Positions 61,870-64,000 of a DNA stretch of 64,000 nucleotides are shown here, piece by piece. The notes beneath the pieces are model-generated. The model saw nothing but the letters and a program-made list of their open reading frames with translations. It ran no database searches and was not told the origin of the DNA. The position numbers and the translations under genes were made by a program. This DNA is from 13-2-20CM-66-19 sp963824395. GTDB lineage: Bacteria > Pseudomonadota > Gammaproteobacteria > Steroidobacterales > Steroidobacteraceae. The stretch lies in the NCBI GenBank assembly GCA_963824395.1, contig CAWGPF010000005.1:930001-994000 (forward strand), in the 5' to 3' direction. Each line of letters starts with the position of its first letter. Within the stretch, counting starts at the first letter, position 1.

Positions 61870-64000
61870 CCGCGTCCCCCGCGCCCGTCGTACCTTGCGC
61901 CTCCGGTGCCCGATGCGCCCCGATCCGGCACAGGGCGGTGAGGTGGCAGTAGTCGCAGGCCCCGGGAGCCGGGTCCACCCGTGCCTCGCCGGAAAGGAAT
62001 TCCCCGATCAGCCGCTCGAGCAGACCTTCCCAGGCGGCCTGCTGCGCAGGCCACGCACGCTCCTGCGGGGCAGCGGTGAGCTTCGGCAGGAGGTCCGCGC
62101 TCGCCCCGACGCCGCTGAAGCGCACCTCGCGGGCGGTGAGATGAACGGTCGCGAGCGCCACGACATCGCGGCCGAGGGCGGCAAGATAAGCCAGCAGCTG
62201 CGGGTGCGTCGGGCGCTCGCCGAACCAGTCCGGGCTCCCCGGACGGCCACTCTTGTAATCGAGGATGACGCGCCCTTCGCTGACCTTGTCGATGCGGTCG
62301 AGGCGCATGCGCACGCGCCCGCCGCCGAGGGCGAGTTCGGCGACCGCCTCGGTCGCCTCCACCGCGAAGGGCGGCCGCGTCAGCTCCAGGGCGCACAGCC
62401 GCAGGATCAGCGCTTCGGCGCGGCGGCACTCGCGCGTGAGCGCCGGCGACAGCTCGCCGAACAGGTCGAACTGCCCCTCGTTCGCGCGCGCGCGGCGGCG
62501 GCGGTGGCCGCGCGGCTGTGCCGCGAGGCTCAGCGCGGCCTGCGCGACGGCCCCCCTGATCAGCGCCCGCAGCTGCGCCTCATCCAGGCGCGCAAGCGTC
62601 GCGGAGTCCTTCAGCTGCATCCACAGCAGCTGCAGCGCTTCGTGCAGGAGCGTGCCGCGCTGGTCGGCGGCGATCCCGGGCACCGCTGCCTCGGGCGCCG
62701 CAGCCCCGAGGCGCAGCTCCGCGTAGGCGCGGAACGCACAGGCACTCTGCAGGGTGAGCGACCGGGTGCCGGAGGTCAGGGGCACGAGCGGATTGAAGCG
62801 CAGGCCGCGGCGATCCTCGAGCCGCTCGGTGAGGCCTGCGCGGGCGAGCCGCGCGGGCAGCCACGACGCGCCCGCGAAGACTTCGCGCACCGGGAAGCTC
62901 AGGAGCAGCGGGCTCGGCAGCAGTTCCAGGTCCCCTTCGCGTTCCGGAACTGACAGGACCAGGGCGACGCTGCTGCGGCGCCAGGCGCGCAAGAGCGCCA
63001 GGGCCTGCTCGCGGCGCGCGGCCGGGCTTGCCTGCGGCAGGCCCCGCTGCCGCTGCGCCTCAAGGGGCAGGAACGGATCGGGCGCGAGCGGCGCGGGCAG
63101 CACGTCCGCGCTCAGGCCTGCCACCCAGATGCCATCGTAGTGCACGACCGGGTCGGCGAGCACTGCGGAGAGCATCACGGGCACGTCCTCATCCGCGGGC
63201 CGGTAGGCGGTGCGGCGCGCGAGCGCCGCCAGTAAGCGCAGCGCCTCGCCGCGCCTGAGCGCCGGGGTGCTCACCGCGAGCGTCCCGAACTCCTCGAGCA
63301 GCTCGTGGAAGCGATTGCGCGTCTCGAGCAGCTGGGATTGCGCGCCGGCGCTGCCCGGCCAGGTGAGCTCGGCGAGCGCGCCCGCCATGCGCTCCGACCA
63401 GCGCCGCGGCGAGGCGGCGCCCTCGGGGAAGGCCGCCGCCGCGCGGCGCAGCAGCCCATCGAGGGCGCGCGCCGCGGGCTTCAGTTCCGGAGGCGGCAGC
63501 TGCAGCGTCCCGAGGAGACCGTGCAGGTCGAGTGCCGCAGCGCTGCGCTCCGCGACGAGATGCGCCAGTGCTGCGCGCTGCGGCGCGTTTGGTGTGCTGA
63601 GGAAGGGCGAACGCAGCCACTCGCTGAAAGCGACCGTCTCGATCTCCTCCCCGGCGAGCAGCGCAAGGCCGGTGAGTGCGGCACGTGGCAGCGGCTGGCT
63701 TGCGAAGGGCTCCCCGCCCTCGATGCCAACGAGGGCGCGTGTTGCGTCGGTGGCGCCCCATACGCGCTTCGCATCGAGCGCCTGGGCGATGAGGGCGGCG
63801 AGCCGCGCCCGCGGGCCGGCGGGTCCGGGCAGTATGACGAGCAGGCGCGCGTCGGGCTGCGCGGTCAGGCGCGCGAAGCACCAGTGGGTGATGGCATCCA
63901 GCTGCGCCTGCGCGTCCGCGGTGCGCACGACTTCAGGCACGGCTGCAGCGCCCGGGGCTCCCGCGGCCGCGACCTTGCCCAGGGCGCCGATGCGCGGCGG
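61862..64000 (-). CDS. AddB-like PD-(D/E)XK nuclease (probable DNA repair protein), N-terminus beyond the right edge
   Basis: The frame has no stop between 63940 (GTG) and the window end, so the gene probably starts outside; family members have about 850-900 aa. The visible part has an inactivated helicase-like region (VAGLSADVLPAPL; LVLSVPEREGDLELL) and a RecB-type nuclease with Asp/Tyr/Lys at 62252-62260 (ILDYKSGRPG). Four Cys are placed as in the AddB iron-sulfur cluster: one in SACAFRAYAEL and three in CDYCHLTALC. The match is to the probable DNA repair protein family that travels with AddA-like helicases in beta- and gammaproteobacteria. Confidence 0.85.
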   Translation of the reverse strand, partial: PPRIGALGKVAAAGAPGAAAVPEVVRTADAQAQLDAITHWCFARLTAQPDARLLVILPGPAGPRARLAALIAQALDAKRVWGATDATRALVGIEGGEPFASQPLPRAALTGLALLAGEEIETVAFSEWLRSPFLSTPNAPQRAALAHLVAERSAAALDLHGLLGTLQLPPPELKPAARALDGLLRRAAAAFPEGAASPRRWSERMAGALAELTWPGSAGAQSQLLETRNRFHELLEEFGTLAVSTPALRRGEALRLLAALARRTAYRPADEDVPVMLSAVLADPVVHYDGIWVAGLSADVLPAPLAPDPFLPLEAQRQRGLPQASPAARREQALALLRAWRRSSVALVLSVPEREGDLELLPSPLLLSFPVREVFAGASWLPARLARAGLTERLEDRRGLRFNPLVPLTSGTRSLTLQSACAFRAYAELRLGAAAPEAAVPGIAADQRGTLLHEALQLLWMQLKDSATLARLDEAQLRALIRGAVAQAALSLAAQPRGHRRRRARANEGQFDLFGELSPALTRECRRAEALILRLCALELTRPPFAVEATEAVAELALGGGRVRMRLDRIDKVSEGRVILDYKSGRPGSPDWFGERPTHPQLLAYLAALGRDVVALATVHLTAREVRFSGVGASADLLPKLTAAPQERAWPAQQAAWEGLLERLIGEFLSGEARVDPAPGACDYCHLTALCRIGAHRAPEAQGTTGAGDADD

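Overview
The window is a piece of a GC-rich gammaproteobacterial chromosome. The best marker is the block fabD-fabG / acpP-fabF-pabB-pabC-mltG-tmk-holB-pilZ, the gene order of Pseudomonas and Xanthomonadales relatives. Type IV pilus minor pilins, type II secretion pseudopilins, a PEP-CTERM protein, a rhombosortase and an AddAB-like helicase/nuclease pair suggest a free-living, surface-attaching aerobe, perhaps near Xanthomonadales, Nevskiales or Steroidobacterales. The placement is inferred from gene content only. No rRNA, tRNA, CRISPR array, transposase or phage gene was seen.

Layout. 0-5 kb: the 5' part of an RND efflux pump gene cut by the left edge, an OmpR-type regulator, and a divergent receiver-only protein overlapping a hybrid histidine kinase. 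5-7.8 kb: three small secreted or unknown proteins and a DUF3089 hydrolase. 7.8-16.3 kb: an MFS-DUF3311-MctP transport operon, a glucan-exporter-like ABC transporter with a TlpA-type thioredoxin, a PfpI/DJ-1 protein, an EamA transporter and a PepSY-like protein. 16.3-25.4 kb: an accessory region with a gene-poor stretch carrying imperfect repeats, lipoproteins, an SDR, a beta-propeller lipoprotein, a JAMM-like protein, a DoxX-like protein, a serine hydrolase and a ricin-type lectin lipoprotein. 25.4-32.8 kb: the minor pilin operon fimT-pilV-pilW-pilX-pilY1-pilE, whose PilY1 has an unusual lectin plus cysteine-rich N-terminus. 33-41.4 kb: an unknown helical protein, a TIR-like protein divergent from an EEP-family enzyme, a FadJ-type beta-oxidation enzyme, a double cNMP-binding/rhodanese protein, a membrane protein that seems to have lost its start codon, a PEP-CTERM protein behind a near-consensus sigma-54 promoter, a SWIM-type mini-protein and an NTF2-like protein. 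41.5-52 kb: the pilZ/fatty acid/folate/cell-wall/replication block, split by an inverted Tat-exported serine hydrolase between acpP and fabG. 52-58.6 kb: a rhombosortase gene divergent from gspGHIJKLMN. 58.6-64 kb: the AddA-like gene and its AddB-like partner, which runs off the right edge.

The genes fit three themes. The first is the cell surface: type IV pilus tip (minor pilins, PilY1) with its regulator PilZ, type II secretion pseudopilus and inner-membrane platform, and two C-terminal sorting pathways (PEP-CTERM and rhombosortase). The second is a housekeeping operon for fatty acid, p-aminobenzoate, peptidoglycan and dTMP metabolism plus the clamp loader. The third is uptake and efflux of organic solutes. 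No single new system is proven. The items most worth a second look are the PilY1 architecture, the sigma-54/PEP-CTERM unit, the rhombosortase beside a partial type II secretion locus, the repeat-bounded stretch at 16.5-17.6 kb and the solitary TIR-like gene.
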